Part shown: positions 9,055 to 16,903 of the stretch, piece after piece
Position numbering within the stretch: position 1 is the first letter of the stretch
Layout: every line of letters begins with the position of its first letter
DNA from: Nocardiopsis ansamitocini
GTDB lineage: Bacteria; Actinomycetota; Actinomycetes; Streptosporangiales; Streptosporangiaceae
DNA: 64,000 nucleotides
Direction: 5' to 3'
Assembly (NCBI RefSeq): GCF_030268225.1
Contig: NZ_BSQG01000003.1
Span: 62,001-126,000 of the forward strand
Position numbers and translations under genes: made by a program
The notes under the pieces: model-generated
The model's input: the letters and a program-made list of their open reading frames with translations, nothing else
Database searches by the model: none
Told to the model about the DNA's origin: nothing

Positions 9055-9981
9055 ATGAAGGCGGTCGTCTACAACTCCTACGGTGGCCCCGAGGTACTGG
9101 AGATCGCCGAGGTGGCCGACCCGAAGGTCGGTCCCGACTCGGTCCTGATCCGGGTCAAGGCGGCCTCGGTCAACCCGGTGGACCGGAAGGTCCAGGCGGG
9201 ATACCTCGACTCCCTGATGGACGTGTTCTTCCCCGTCGTCCCGGGATGGGACGTGGCCGGCATCGTGGAGCAACCCGGTGTTGCCGTCCCCGAGTTCGCG
9301 GTCGGCGACGAGGTGATCGGTTATGTCCGTGAGGACGTGGTCCGCCATGGCACCTTCGCGCAGAAGGTGGCCGCGCCGGTGCGCACGCTCGCGCGCAAGC
9401 CGCGCAACGTGAGCTGGGCACAGGCAGCAGCCCTCCCACTGGCCGGCCTCACCGCCTACCAGGCCCTCGTCCACCATTTGGAGGTCGGCCCCGGTGACAC
9501 CGTCCTGGTGCACGCGGCAGCCGGGGGAGTCGGATCGTTCGCGGTGCAGATCGCCCGCAGCCTGGGGGCCGAGGTGATCGGTACCGCCTCCGAGCGCAAC
9601 CACGACTACCTCCGCTCGTTGGGGGCCCAGCCTGTCGTCTACGGGGACGGGCTCGCCGACCGGGTCCGTGCGCTCGCGCCGAACGGGGTCGACGCCGTGC
9701 TCGACCTCGTCGGTGGGGACGCACTCTCGATCACCTCCCAGGTCGCGGCGGAAGGGGCGCGCATCGCCTCCATCGTCGAGACCGCGGTGACCGATATCGG
9801 CGGGGACTACGTATTCGTGCGTCCCGACAGCGAGGACCTCGGCGCTCTGGTCGACCTGGTCGAGACCGGCGCGATCGAGATCGAGGTAGCCGAGGTCTTC
9901 CCGTTGGAGAAGACCGCCGATGCCCAGCGCCTCAACGCACAGGGCCGTACCCGTGGCAAGGTCGTCGTCGAGGTGGAGTGA
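9055..9981 (+). CDS. Medium-chain NAD(P)-dependent oxidoreductase (quinone oxidoreductase-like)
   Basis: A 308-residue zinc-free MDR-family enzyme. ATG 9055 follows GAGGGAG by 5 nt. The N-terminal GroES-like fold starts 'MKAVVYNSYGGPEVL' and carries 'NPVDRKVQAG' and 'VPGWDVAGIV'. The Rossmann domain has 'VHAAAGGVGSFAVQIARSLGAEVIGTAS' near residues 145-175, and the C-terminus 'GRTRGKVVVEV' is typical. The structural and catalytic zinc cysteines of alcohol dehydrogenases are absent, consistent with quinone or enone reduction using NADPH. The physiological substrate is unknown. It is monocistronic, followed directly by a strong hairpin. Confidence 0.88.
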   Translation: MKAVVYNSYGGPEVLEIAEVADPKVGPDSVLIRVKAASVNPVDRKVQAGYLDSLMDVFFPVVPGWDVAGIVEQPGVAVPEFAVGDEVIGYVREDVVRHGTFAQKVAAPVRTLARKPRNVSWAQAAALPLAGLTAYQALVHHLEVGPGDTVLVHAAAGGVGSFAVQIARSLGAEVIGTASERNHDYLRSLGAQPVVYGDGLADRVRALAPNGVDAVLDLVGGDALSITSQVAAEGARIASIVETAVTDIGGDYVFVRPDSEDLGALVDLVETGAIEIEVAEVFPLEKTADAQRLNAQGRTRGKVVVEVE

Positions 9982-9984
9982 TCC

Positions 9985-10030
9985 GATGCGTGGTCGCCGT
10001 CCGCCAGTGAAACGGCGGCGACCACGCATC
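9985..10030. terminator. Bidirectional terminator between convergent genes
   Basis: A 15-bp perfect stem: GATGCGTGGTCGCCG (9985-9999) pairs with CGGCGACCACGCATC (10016-10030). The 3' arm overlaps the last two bases of the convergent regulator gene, so the hairpin is partly built from coding sequence. Confidence 0.8.
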
Positions 10031-12797
10031 AGCCGAGCAGCCGCGCCAACTCCACCCTGGAACGGATTCCCAGCCGGCTGAACACGTTGCGCAGATGGTG
10101 GTCCACGGTGCGCGGGCTCAGGAAGAGCTGGGTGGCCGCCTCCCTGTTGGTCGCGCCCTCGGCAACCAGACGTGCGATCCGCAACTGCTGCGGGCTCAAC
10201 TCATCCAACGCGGTGGGCAGGGCCGCGCGTACCGACTCGCCCGTGGCGCGGAGTTCGGCACGGGCGCGCTCCGCCCACACGCCCACGTCCAGGCGTTCGA
10301 AGGTGTCCAAAGCGCCGTGCAGGTGTTCCCTGGCCAGCCGGGGCCGGCGTCGACGCCGCAGCAGTTGCGCGAACAACAGTTCGGTGCGGGCCTGTTCGAA
10401 ATCCCGGTAACCGCCCCGGTGTAGTCGCAACGCCTCGGTGAAGTGCTCTTCGGCCTCCTCCGGGGCGGAAAGCAGCCCGCGGCAGCGTGCGGCCAGGGCA
10501 CGCGGACCGTCCCGGCCGGTCGCCTCGGCCCAGCGTTGGTAGGCGCTCAGCGCGGCGCGCGCCCGATTGTGGTTGCCGACCCCCACCGCGGCCTCCACGA
10601 AGTGCGGAGCGCTCAACAGTCGCACGGCACGGTGCCCCCGCCCGGGACCGGCACCCGCCAGCGAGGTGAGGCGGCTCGCCGCCTCCGCTGCTCTTCCCGA
10701 CGCCAGCTCCAGGAACGCCAGCGCCCACGCGCCCAGCGCAGCGGGCAGGCCAAGGTCGTGGGCCTCGGCCACCCTCGCGGACTCCCTGGCGTGTGCCCGG
10801 CAGGTCGCCGCATCCCCGCGGACGGCCGCGATCAGCGCCAACGCTGCGAAGTGGTGGCTCGCGCAGTTCTCCTGTCCGGTCGCCTCGGCCAGGCGCACCC
10901 CCTCCAGCGCGTTGGCGGCCACCAGCGGCTGCCGTCCGGTCCAGAACTCCGAGTAGGACAAGATTTCTATCGCCTGGGGGATGACGGAGACCGCCCCGGC
11001 CCGTCTGGCCAGGCCCACCGCCCGGGAGGCCAGGGCGTGGGAGCGGACGTCGTCCCCCAGGAGCAGCCCCGCGGAGGCCCCCCAGATCAGCTGCACGGGT
11101 TCGTTGAGTCGTTCCGCGTCGGACAGCACCCGCTCCAGGTGGTCACGTCCTTGCGCGTAGTGCCCCTGGAACATGGCGGATTTCCCCGCCAGATAATCGA
11201 AGGCGATCCGCGCCTCGGCCCGTTCCTCGGGTCCGCGCAGCGCCGCGACCCGAGCGGCGGTGGCGAAGTAGCGGGAGTGGTCCCCTGCCAGGCAACTGGC
11301 CTCGCCGGCCTGGACGAAGGCATGGAGGGCACGTGTGCGGTGCCCGGGCAGCAGCCGGTGGGCCGCGTCCAGGAGTGTTTCGTGGGCGTGGACCGCGATA
11401 CCGCTGCGCAGCGTGATCTCGCCCCCTAGCGACTCGGCCCGCCCCCGTCCCCCACTGTCGGTGCCCAGTTCGCGCACCCGGTCCAGGAGCCGCCGGGACC
11501 GCACCGGTTGTCCCGCCAGCCAGGCGTCGCGGGCCGCCTCGCCCAGCCGGTCGGCCCGAACCGGAGGGTCCGGGGTCAGGTCGGCAGAGCGTTCGAAGAG
11601 CACGGCGGACGCGGCGTATCCGCTGCCGGTGCGCGCCGTCGTTGCGGCCTGGGCCAGTTCGTCGGCCAACTCGGGGTCGGGCCGGACCGCCGTCACGGCG
11701 CGGTGCCACGCCCGTCGCAACGGTTGCCGCCCAGCATCGAACACTCCTGCCAGCAGCAGGTGCGCTGCGCGCCGCTCGCCCAGCCCCGCGCCGTAGTAGC
11801 TGGCCGAGCGCACCAGTGGATGCCGGAAGGCGATGCGGTCGGCGTCGGCGCGCACCAGCCGACAGGCTTCGGCCGCATCCAGCGCGGACAACGGGATCTG
11901 GGCCTGTTCGGCGGCCAGCACCAGCGTCGCGGTGTCCATGTCCTCCTCGACGGCGATGATGAGCAGCAGCCGTCGGGTCGGCTCGGGGAGCGCGCTGATC
12001 CGACGAGCGTAGGAGGCCCATAGCTCCCCGCCGGGCGGCAACGGCTGAGGAAGCGGTTCGGCCCCCACAAGTTGTCCGGGAGTGAGGGAATCCGCCAGTT
12101 CCACCGCTGCCAGCGGATTACCGCAGGCCGCCGCGACCAGGGCAGAGCGAGTACTGTCGCCGATCGGTACGGGGGAGCGGTCGGCGAGGACCGCGGCGAT
12201 CGCATCCGCGCCCAGGCCCTCCAGCCGCAGGCGCTCGACCCCGGCCAGCGCTCCGTCCCCGTCCTCGCAGCCCTCACCGGTGGCGATGGCCACGACCATC
12301 CGCCCGGCCCCCAGGCGTCTGGCGGCAAAGGCCAGTGCCTCCAGGGAGGGGCCGTCCAGCCGGTGGACGTCGTCCACACAGACCAGGACCGGCCGGTCGC
12401 GGGCCGCCTCCGACAGCAGGCCGAGCACCGCGACCGACAACAAGAAGCGCCCGTGCACGGGAGTGTCGCCCAGTTCCAGCGCAGCGGCCAGTGCCAGGCG
12501 CTGCTGTTCGGGAAGCAGGGGGAGCCGATCGGCCACGGGAAGGAGCAACCGGTGCAGTCCGGCGAAAGCCAACCCGGCCTCCGACTGCACTCCGCGCGCC
12601 TGGAGCACGGCGAATCCTTCCGCTGTGGCGCGCAGAGCCGCCAAGAGGGCGGTCTTGCCGATGCCCGCTTCGCCGGTCACCAGTACCGCCGAACTTTCCC
12701 CGGTTCGCGCACGTCTCAGCAGATCAGCGAGATGGGACTGTTCTCGGTCGCGACCGTGGAGCCGCGCGGCTTGTGTGAGCGGGGGCACAATGACCAC
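10029..12797 (-). CDS. LuxR-family regulator of the large ATP-binding (LAL/MalT-like) type
   Basis: A transcription factor of about 922 residues. The N-terminal AAA/STAND ATPase has Walker A 'GEAGIGKTALL' near residue 45 and Walker B 'VLVCVDDVHRLD'. A long helical, TPR-like middle follows, then a C-terminal LuxR helix-turn-helix ('LSPQQLRIARLVAEGATNREAATQLFLSPRTVDHHLRNVF'). GTG 12797 is the likely start; GTG 12788 is possible, and neither has a clear ribosome site. It is transcribed divergently from a secreted lipase across an AT-rich inverted-repeat cluster, suggesting auto-regulation or control of the lipase. The inducer is not predictable. Confidence 0.88.
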   Translation of the reverse strand: MVIVPPLTQAARLHGRDREQSHLADLLRRARTGESSAVLVTGEAGIGKTALLAALRATAEGFAVLQARGVQSEAGLAFAGLHRLLLPVADRLPLLPEQQRLALAAALELGDTPVHGRFLLSVAVLGLLSEAARDRPVLVCVDDVHRLDGPSLEALAFAARRLGAGRMVVAIATGEGCEDGDGALAGVERLRLEGLGADAIAAVLADRSPVPIGDSTRSALVAAACGNPLAAVELADSLTPGQLVGAEPLPQPLPPGGELWASYARRISALPEPTRRLLLIIAVEEDMDTATLVLAAEQAQIPLSALDAAEACRLVRADADRIAFRHPLVRSASYYGAGLGERRAAHLLLAGVFDAGRQPLRRAWHRAVTAVRPDPELADELAQAATTARTGSGYAASAVLFERSADLTPDPPVRADRLGEAARDAWLAGQPVRSRRLLDRVRELGTDSGGRGRAESLGGEITLRSGIAVHAHETLLDAAHRLLPGHRTRALHAFVQAGEASCLAGDHSRYFATAARVAALRGPEERAEARIAFDYLAGKSAMFQGHYAQGRDHLERVLSDAERLNEPVQLIWGASAGLLLGDDVRSHALASRAVGLARRAGAVSVIPQAIEILSYSEFWTGRQPLVAANALEGVRLAEATGQENCASHHFAALALIAAVRGDAATCRAHARESARVAEAHDLGLPAALGAWALAFLELASGRAAEAASRLTSLAGAGPGRGHRAVRLLSAPHFVEAAVGVGNHNRARAALSAYQRWAEATGRDGPRALAARCRGLLSAPEEAEEHFTEALRLHRGGYRDFEQARTELLFAQLLRRRRRPRLAREHLHGALDTFERLDVGVWAERARAELRATGESVRAALPTALDELSPQQLRIARLVAEGATNREAATQLFLSPRTVDHHLRNVFSRLGIRSRVELARLLG

Positions 12798-12800
12798 GGC

Positions 12801-12828
12801 TACTAAGTTACGCGCTAGTAAACTAGTT
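12801..12828. promoter_or_regulatory. Nested inverted repeats between LAL regulator and lipase
   Basis: An AT-rich island in a GC-rich background, with overlapping palindromes: TACTA/TAGTA (12801-12805 and 12816-12820) and CTAGT-AA-ACTAG (12815-12826), followed by AACTAGTT. It lies immediately upstream of the regulator start and about 90 bp upstream of the lipase. A shared operator is likely. Confidence 0.5.
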
Positions 12829-12913
12829 GAGAAGAAGACCGGCGAATTAGCCGATGCGCGAGCGCACGACCGTGCCGCAGACTCCGGACAATCCCGCACT
12901 CTCCGGAGGTCAG

Positions 12914-13585
12914 ATGCGCTCTTTCCTTGCTGCCGCCTGCGCGCTGGCGGCAGCCCTCGCCCTATCCGTGGTCCCCGCCGCCGCAGCCCATGCCAACGCG
13001 CACGATCCGGTGATCTTCGTGCACGGCTTCGGCGGTAAGGGCAACCAGTGGTCGTCCATGCGGCAGAACTTCATCGACAACGGCTACCGTGCCGACCAGC
13101 TGCACGTCTTCAGCTACGACTCCTTGCGCTCCAACAAGACCATCGCCTCCCAGTTGTCGGACCGCGTTCAACAGGTCCGGACGAGTACCGGTGCGGCCAA
13201 GGTGGACATCGTCACCCACTCGATGGGCGGGCTCTCCTCCCGTTGGTACCTCAAGTTCGGCGACGGGCAGCAGTACGTGGACGACTGGGTGTCCATCGGA
13301 GGGCCCAACAACGGGACCAACATCGCCAACCTGTGCACGTCGCTGATCACGCCCTGCAAGGAGATGCGCCAGGGCTCGGAATTCCTCTCCGAACTCAACG
13401 CCGACGACCCCACCCCCGGTGACGTGTCCTATGCGACCTTCCGCTCTCCGTGCGACGTCGTCATCAACCCGGTGGACAGCACCCTCCTCGACGGCGCCAC
13501 CAACATCCGGACCAGTTGTCTGGAACACGTCGCCATGATGTCCAACTCCGCTGTCATCAACCAGGTTCGCGACTTCGTCGCCTGA
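12914..13585 (+). CDS. Secreted triacylglycerol lipase/esterase
   Basis: A 223-residue exported alpha/beta hydrolase of the small bacterial lipase type (related to Bacillus LipA and Streptomyces class-2 lipases). ATG 12914 is chosen over the upstream frame because GGAGG precedes it and it begins a clear signal peptide (residues 1-27, ending AAAAHA). The oxyanion region is 'VIFVHGFGG'. Nucleophile Ser103 lies in 'VTHSMGG', the acid is probably in 'NPVDSTLLDG', and His205 is in 'CLEHVAMM'. Two Cys pairs suit disulfides in a secreted protein. It hydrolyses esters or triglycerides outside the cell. The LAL regulator is divergently encoded. Confidence 0.9.
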   Translation: MRSFLAAACALAAALALSVVPAAAAHANAHDPVIFVHGFGGKGNQWSSMRQNFIDNGYRADQLHVFSYDSLRSNKTIASQLSDRVQQVRTSTGAAKVDIVTHSMGGLSSRWYLKFGDGQQYVDDWVSIGGPNNGTNIANLCTSLITPCKEMRQGSEFLSELNADDPTPGDVSYATFRSPCDVVINPVDSTLLDGATNIRTSCLEHVAMMSNSAVINQVRDFVA

Positions 13586-13603
13586 GCACGGGGGTGCCGC
13601 CCG

Positions 13604-13634
13604 CGCCGGTCCCTTCCCCGCTCCGGGGCCGGCG
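13604..13634. terminator. Hairpin terminator between convergent genes
   Basis: CGCCGG-T-CCC (13604-13613) pairs with GGG-G-CCGGCG (13625-13634). It lies between the lipase stop and the esterase stop and probably serves both strands. Confidence 0.6.
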
Positions 13635-13646
13635 TGAGCGGCGTTC

Positions 13647-14666
13647 TCAGGCCAGCGCGGCGCGCAGCCGACCGGCCAGCGCGACGACGGCCCGGTACGC
13701 CTCGGGCGCGGCCAGCAGGTTGGCGAACCCGTGTGGCAGGCCGGGGAAATCGGTGTGCTCCACATCGGTGCCGGCCCCTCGCAGCCGCTGCACGTAGGCC
13801 AGGCCCTGATCACGCAACGGGTCGATTCCGGCCGTGACGACGTGGGTGGGGGGCAGCCCGGTCAGCCGATCATCGCCTATCACCGAGAACCGCGGATCCG
13901 TACGCAGCGCGGGGTCGGGGCAGTACGCCTCGATGAAGGCGTCGACCGACGCCGTCGTCAACAACAGGTCCTGCTCGCCCAGACGGTTCTGGGAGGCGTA
14001 GCGCCGGATGTCGGAATCGATGCCGGGGTAGACGAGCAGTGTGTGGCAGGGGCGTATCTCCGCCTCGGCTGCGAACCGGTGGGCGACCGCCGCCGCCAGG
14101 TTGCCTCCGGCGCTGTCGCCGCCCACCGCCACCCGACGTGCACCGTACCCGGTGCGGGCGGTCCGGGCCAGGTGGGCGTAGGCGGCGTACGCGTCGTCCA
14201 CGGCAGCGGGAAACGGATGTTCCGGAGCCAACCGGTAGGCGACCGACACCACGTGGGACCCCGAATACCGGGCCAGAACCCGGCACAGTGCGTCGTGGCT
14301 GCGAATGCTGCCCCGAACCCATCCGCCCCCGTGGAAGAACACGAGCAGACCGCCACTCGGCCGCGGCGGAAGATAGGCCCGCGCGGGCAAAGGCCCCGCG
14401 CCGCCGGGGACCAGCACGTCGCGCACCGCGATATCGCGCCCTGCGCCCGCTCCCAGCAGCACCGACACCCGGTCGAGCCCGTCCCGGGCCGCCGTCGTGA
14501 CCGGCTCGGACGGGTCGGTTCCGTTCGCCCCCAGGCGGAGTATCAACCGGATGGAGTCGGGGACACGCTGTCCGTCCACCGGAAGGTCCGGGCCGGCCAG
14601 CAGGGGCAGCAGCGGATTCGACGGTCCTAGGAGAAAGCGGACCATGCCAGCCGTGAGTGTGCTCAT
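13647..14666 (-). CDS. Alpha/beta hydrolase, hormone-sensitive-lipase (family IV) esterase
   Basis: A 339-residue cytosolic carboxylesterase. It carries the HSL hallmark 'VFFHGGGWVRGS' (oxyanion hole), nucleophile elbow 'VGGDSAGGNLAAAVA', acidic residue in 'AGIDPLRDQG' and catalytic His in 'LPHGFAN'. ATG 14666 starts 'MSTLTAGMVRFL' and gives a normal family length; the longer upstream frame covers other genes. The N-terminal ~80 residues would form the cap. Substrates are likely short-chain esters. It is divergent from the SanA-like gene. Confidence 0.88.
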   Translation of the reverse strand: MSTLTAGMVRFLLGPSNPLLPLLAGPDLPVDGQRVPDSIRLILRLGANGTDPSEPVTTAARDGLDRVSVLLGAGAGRDIAVRDVLVPGGAGPLPARAYLPPRPSGGLLVFFHGGGWVRGSIRSHDALCRVLARYSGSHVVSVAYRLAPEHPFPAAVDDAYAAYAHLARTARTGYGARRVAVGGDSAGGNLAAAVAHRFAAEAEIRPCHTLLVYPGIDSDIRRYASQNRLGEQDLLLTTASVDAFIEAYCPDPALRTDPRFSVIGDDRLTGLPPTHVVTAGIDPLRDQGLAYVQRLRGAGTDVEHTDFPGLPHGFANLLAAPEAYRAVVALAGRLRAALA

Positions 14667-14798
14667 GTCCCGATGGTAGTGAGACCGTGTCCTCCTGCGG
14701 TGGCCCGCGCGGTTCGGGCACCGAAAACCCCTAAGGTCGAGATTCCAGCCGGCGCAGACGTCGTCGGCCATGAACAGGGCGGTGGCGACGCCGCCCCG

Positions 14799-15473
14799 GT
14801 GAGGAGTCGGAAGCGCGTGCGGATCGAGACACTGATGGTGGTGGGCGCCCTCATGGGCGGGGCCGCACTGGCGGCCGGGCCCACCGCGTGGACCTACCTG
14901 GCCAGCGCCCGGTACCGATTCGCCCCCGCGGCCGTTCCCGCCCGGCCGGTGGCGATCGTGCTGGGTGCAGGCGTACGGTCCGACGGTCAGCCGACCCTGC
15001 TCCTGGCCCGTCGCCTGGACATCGCCGTTGAACTGGTGCGCGCAGGGAAAGTCGGCGCGGTCCTCGTCTCCGGTGACAATCGCCCCTGTTCGGGGCGCGA
15101 GACCGATGTCATGACGCGTTACCTCGTCCGGCGGGGAGTTCCCGAGGGCGCCATCACCGCAGATCCGGCCGGTTACCGTACCTGGGACACCTGCGCCCGG
15201 GCCCGTGATTCCTACGGAGTGCGTTCCGCCGTCATCGTCACCCAGTCCTTCCACCTCCCGCGCGCGGTTGCGCTGGCGCGCGCTGCCGGGTTGGACGCTG
15301 TCGGTGTGGGGGATCCGAGTCTGGCCGGCCGGTCCAGGGCGACCGCCTACGGCTACGTCCGCGAGTTCGGGGCCAACACCAAGGCGCTGCGCGATGCGGT
15401 CCTGCGTCCCGCACCCGCCGACACCAGCACCGGAGCAGCGGACGAGGTCGAGCGCTTGGCGAAGGCGACATAA
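14799..15473 (+). CDS. SanA/YdcF-like (DUF218) membrane-anchored protein, copy 1
   Basis: About 224 residues if GTG 14799 is used. This start leaves ten basic residues before one transmembrane helix and matches the length of the second copy; ATG 14673 is the longest alternative. The DUF218 domain has 'IVLGAGVRSDGQPTLLLARRLD', 'VLVSGDNR', 'TDVMTRYLVRRGVP', 'GYRTWDTCARA' and 'VTQSFHLPRAVALARAAGLD'. SanA-type proteins affect envelope permeability (vancomycin sensitivity in E. coli); the biochemical role is unsettled. The stop codon TAA is also part of the likely -10 box of the next gene. A paralogue lies 3 kb downstream. Confidence 0.82.
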   Translation: MRSRKRVRIETLMVVGALMGGAALAAGPTAWTYLASARYRFAPAAVPARPVAIVLGAGVRSDGQPTLLLARRLDIAVELVRAGKVGAVLVSGDNRPCSGRETDVMTRYLVRRGVPEGAITADPAGYRTWDTCARARDSYGVRSAVIVTQSFHLPRAVALARAAGLDAVGVGDPSLAGRSRATAYGYVREFGANTKALRDAVLRPAPADTSTGAADEVERLAKAT

Positions 15474-15480
15474 TCTCCCC

Positions 15481-16851
15481 ATGGAGTCAAACCACGGATC
15501 CGAACCGCTGCACGGCCTGGACGACATCGACTGGACCGCTCTCGCCCCCGAGCGCGGGAGCGAGATCCCCGATCTGCTGCGCGGGGTGGCCACCGAGAAG
15601 CAGGAGCAGTCCCTCCTGCAACTCCACGAAATCCTCTGCTTCCCCGCGCCGGGGCATGTTGCCGCACCCGAGGTGGTGGAGTTCCTTGTCCGCCTTGCCG
15701 GGGAGACCTGGCTGCGCGGCCGACACAACGTGGTCAACCTGTTGCAGGAACTCACTGTCCCGTCGATGGCCGACCACCTTCCGGTTCTCCGCGACATCAC
15801 ACTGTGGCGCGACGAGATCGCCTGGGCCGCGACCACCGACGTCGAGAAGGTACGCGCCCAGTACCGGGAGTGGCTGGCCGATGCCCCCGACGAACAGCAG
15901 TACCGCCGGATCCAGAGCCGTCTGCGCGCGCTGGAGCACGACAACGGAACACATATTCTCGCCGCCGAACTCGCCGTCCACGAAGCAGTGCGCGAGCGAC
16001 TCCCCGCGCTCCTGGAACTACTGGAGGGCCGGGAGAACCGGGGCGGTGACGCCGTAGCCGAGTGGGTGGCCTACATCCTTGCCTGGTTCCCCGAGGAGGC
16101 CGACCTGATCCTGCCCGCTCTGGTGGGCGCCGGCGACTCCTCCTCCCCCTATCCGGCGCTGCGTCCCCTGCCGGCGGAAGTCTGGGCCATGGGAATGCTG
16201 TCCGACCCCGCGGACGTCACCGCGACCGTGCACCTTGCCCAGCTCCTCACCGCCGCGGACTCCGACCTCGCCTTCGCTGCTGCGGTCGCCCTGGCCCAGA
16301 TCCACGGCCCTGCCGTTCCCGAGCAGGCCCTGGCGTTGCTGACCGGCTCCGACTACTGGGAGGACCACCTCGGGGCATCCCTGCCCCAGTCCGGTCCGAT
16401 CGAGCCCACCCACCTGGGCATGCTTCTGCTCAGCGGAGTCGACGACGAGGACGTACGCCAGGCCGGCGTCGGTCAGCTCAAGAGGGTCTTCGCCTATACC
16501 GGCGGCGAAGGCCAGGGCGTGGTCGCCGCCAACGCGCTGGAGATGGCCCTTGGGCCGCGCCACGCCGAGCGCGCCCCCGCCACCGGTCTGGACGGCTTCG
16601 AGACGCAGCAGCGCGAAGTCGTCGCCGCGATCGGCGACATCACCGCCGACGCCTGGGAGGAGGGCGGGCTCGCCGAGGTCGTCACCGCATGGGGCCTTCC
16701 CGGCAACCGGGCGGACTTCCGTTCCTTCGCAGGCTTGGAATCCGACGAGAAGCCGGCCCAGGAGTCCACCCCGGCGCCTCAGGCCGCCCCCCAGGCCCAG
16801 CAGCCCGAGCAGGGCGGCCTGCTGGGCCGGTTCTTCGGCGGCGGACGCTAG
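15481..16851 (+). CDS. HEAT-repeat-like hypothetical protein
   Basis: A 456-residue acidic, helical protein with no signal or membrane segment. Repeated ~35-residue helix pairs run through the centre ('LLTAADSDLAFAAAVALAQIHGPAVPEQALALL', 'DDEDVRQAGVGQLKRVF'), as in HEAT/armadillo scaffolds. The C-terminus is a Pro/Gln-rich linker followed by 'GGLLGRFFGGGR'. ATG 15481 lies exactly 7 nt after the CATAAT -10 box (15469-15474), so the mRNA is probably leaderless. Proteins of this layout are common next to other actinomycete hypotheticals; I cannot assign a function. A strong terminator follows. Confidence 0.75.
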   Translation: MESNHGSEPLHGLDDIDWTALAPERGSEIPDLLRGVATEKQEQSLLQLHEILCFPAPGHVAAPEVVEFLVRLAGETWLRGRHNVVNLLQELTVPSMADHLPVLRDITLWRDEIAWAATTDVEKVRAQYREWLADAPDEQQYRRIQSRLRALEHDNGTHILAAELAVHEAVRERLPALLELLEGRENRGGDAVAEWVAYILAWFPEEADLILPALVGAGDSSSPYPALRPLPAEVWAMGMLSDPADVTATVHLAQLLTAADSDLAFAAAVALAQIHGPAVPEQALALLTGSDYWEDHLGASLPQSGPIEPTHLGMLLLSGVDDEDVRQAGVGQLKRVFAYTGGEGQGVVAANALEMALGPRHAERAPATGLDGFETQQREVVAAIGDITADAWEEGGLAEVVTAWGLPGNRADFRSFAGLESDEKPAQESTPAPQAAPQAQQPEQGGLLGRFFGGGR

Positions 16852-16861
16852 TTCCGTCCCG

Positions 16862-16892
16862 GTGTCGCCGGGGCCGGCAGCCCCGGCGACAC
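16862..16892. terminator. Strong hairpin between convergent genes
   Basis: A 13-bp perfect stem, GTGTCGCCGGGGC (16862-16874) with GCCCCGGCGACAC (16880-16892), and a 5-nt loop. It follows the HEAT-like gene by 10 nt and precedes the convergent peptidase stop. Confidence 0.8.
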
Positions 16893-16903
16893 GGCCGGTC
16901 CGG

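Noticed and set aside
8815-10029. N-terminal extension of the helicase frame through the oxidoreductase gene
   Set aside because: The extension is antisense to a real gene; ATG 8814 gives the natural start of the N-terminal domain.
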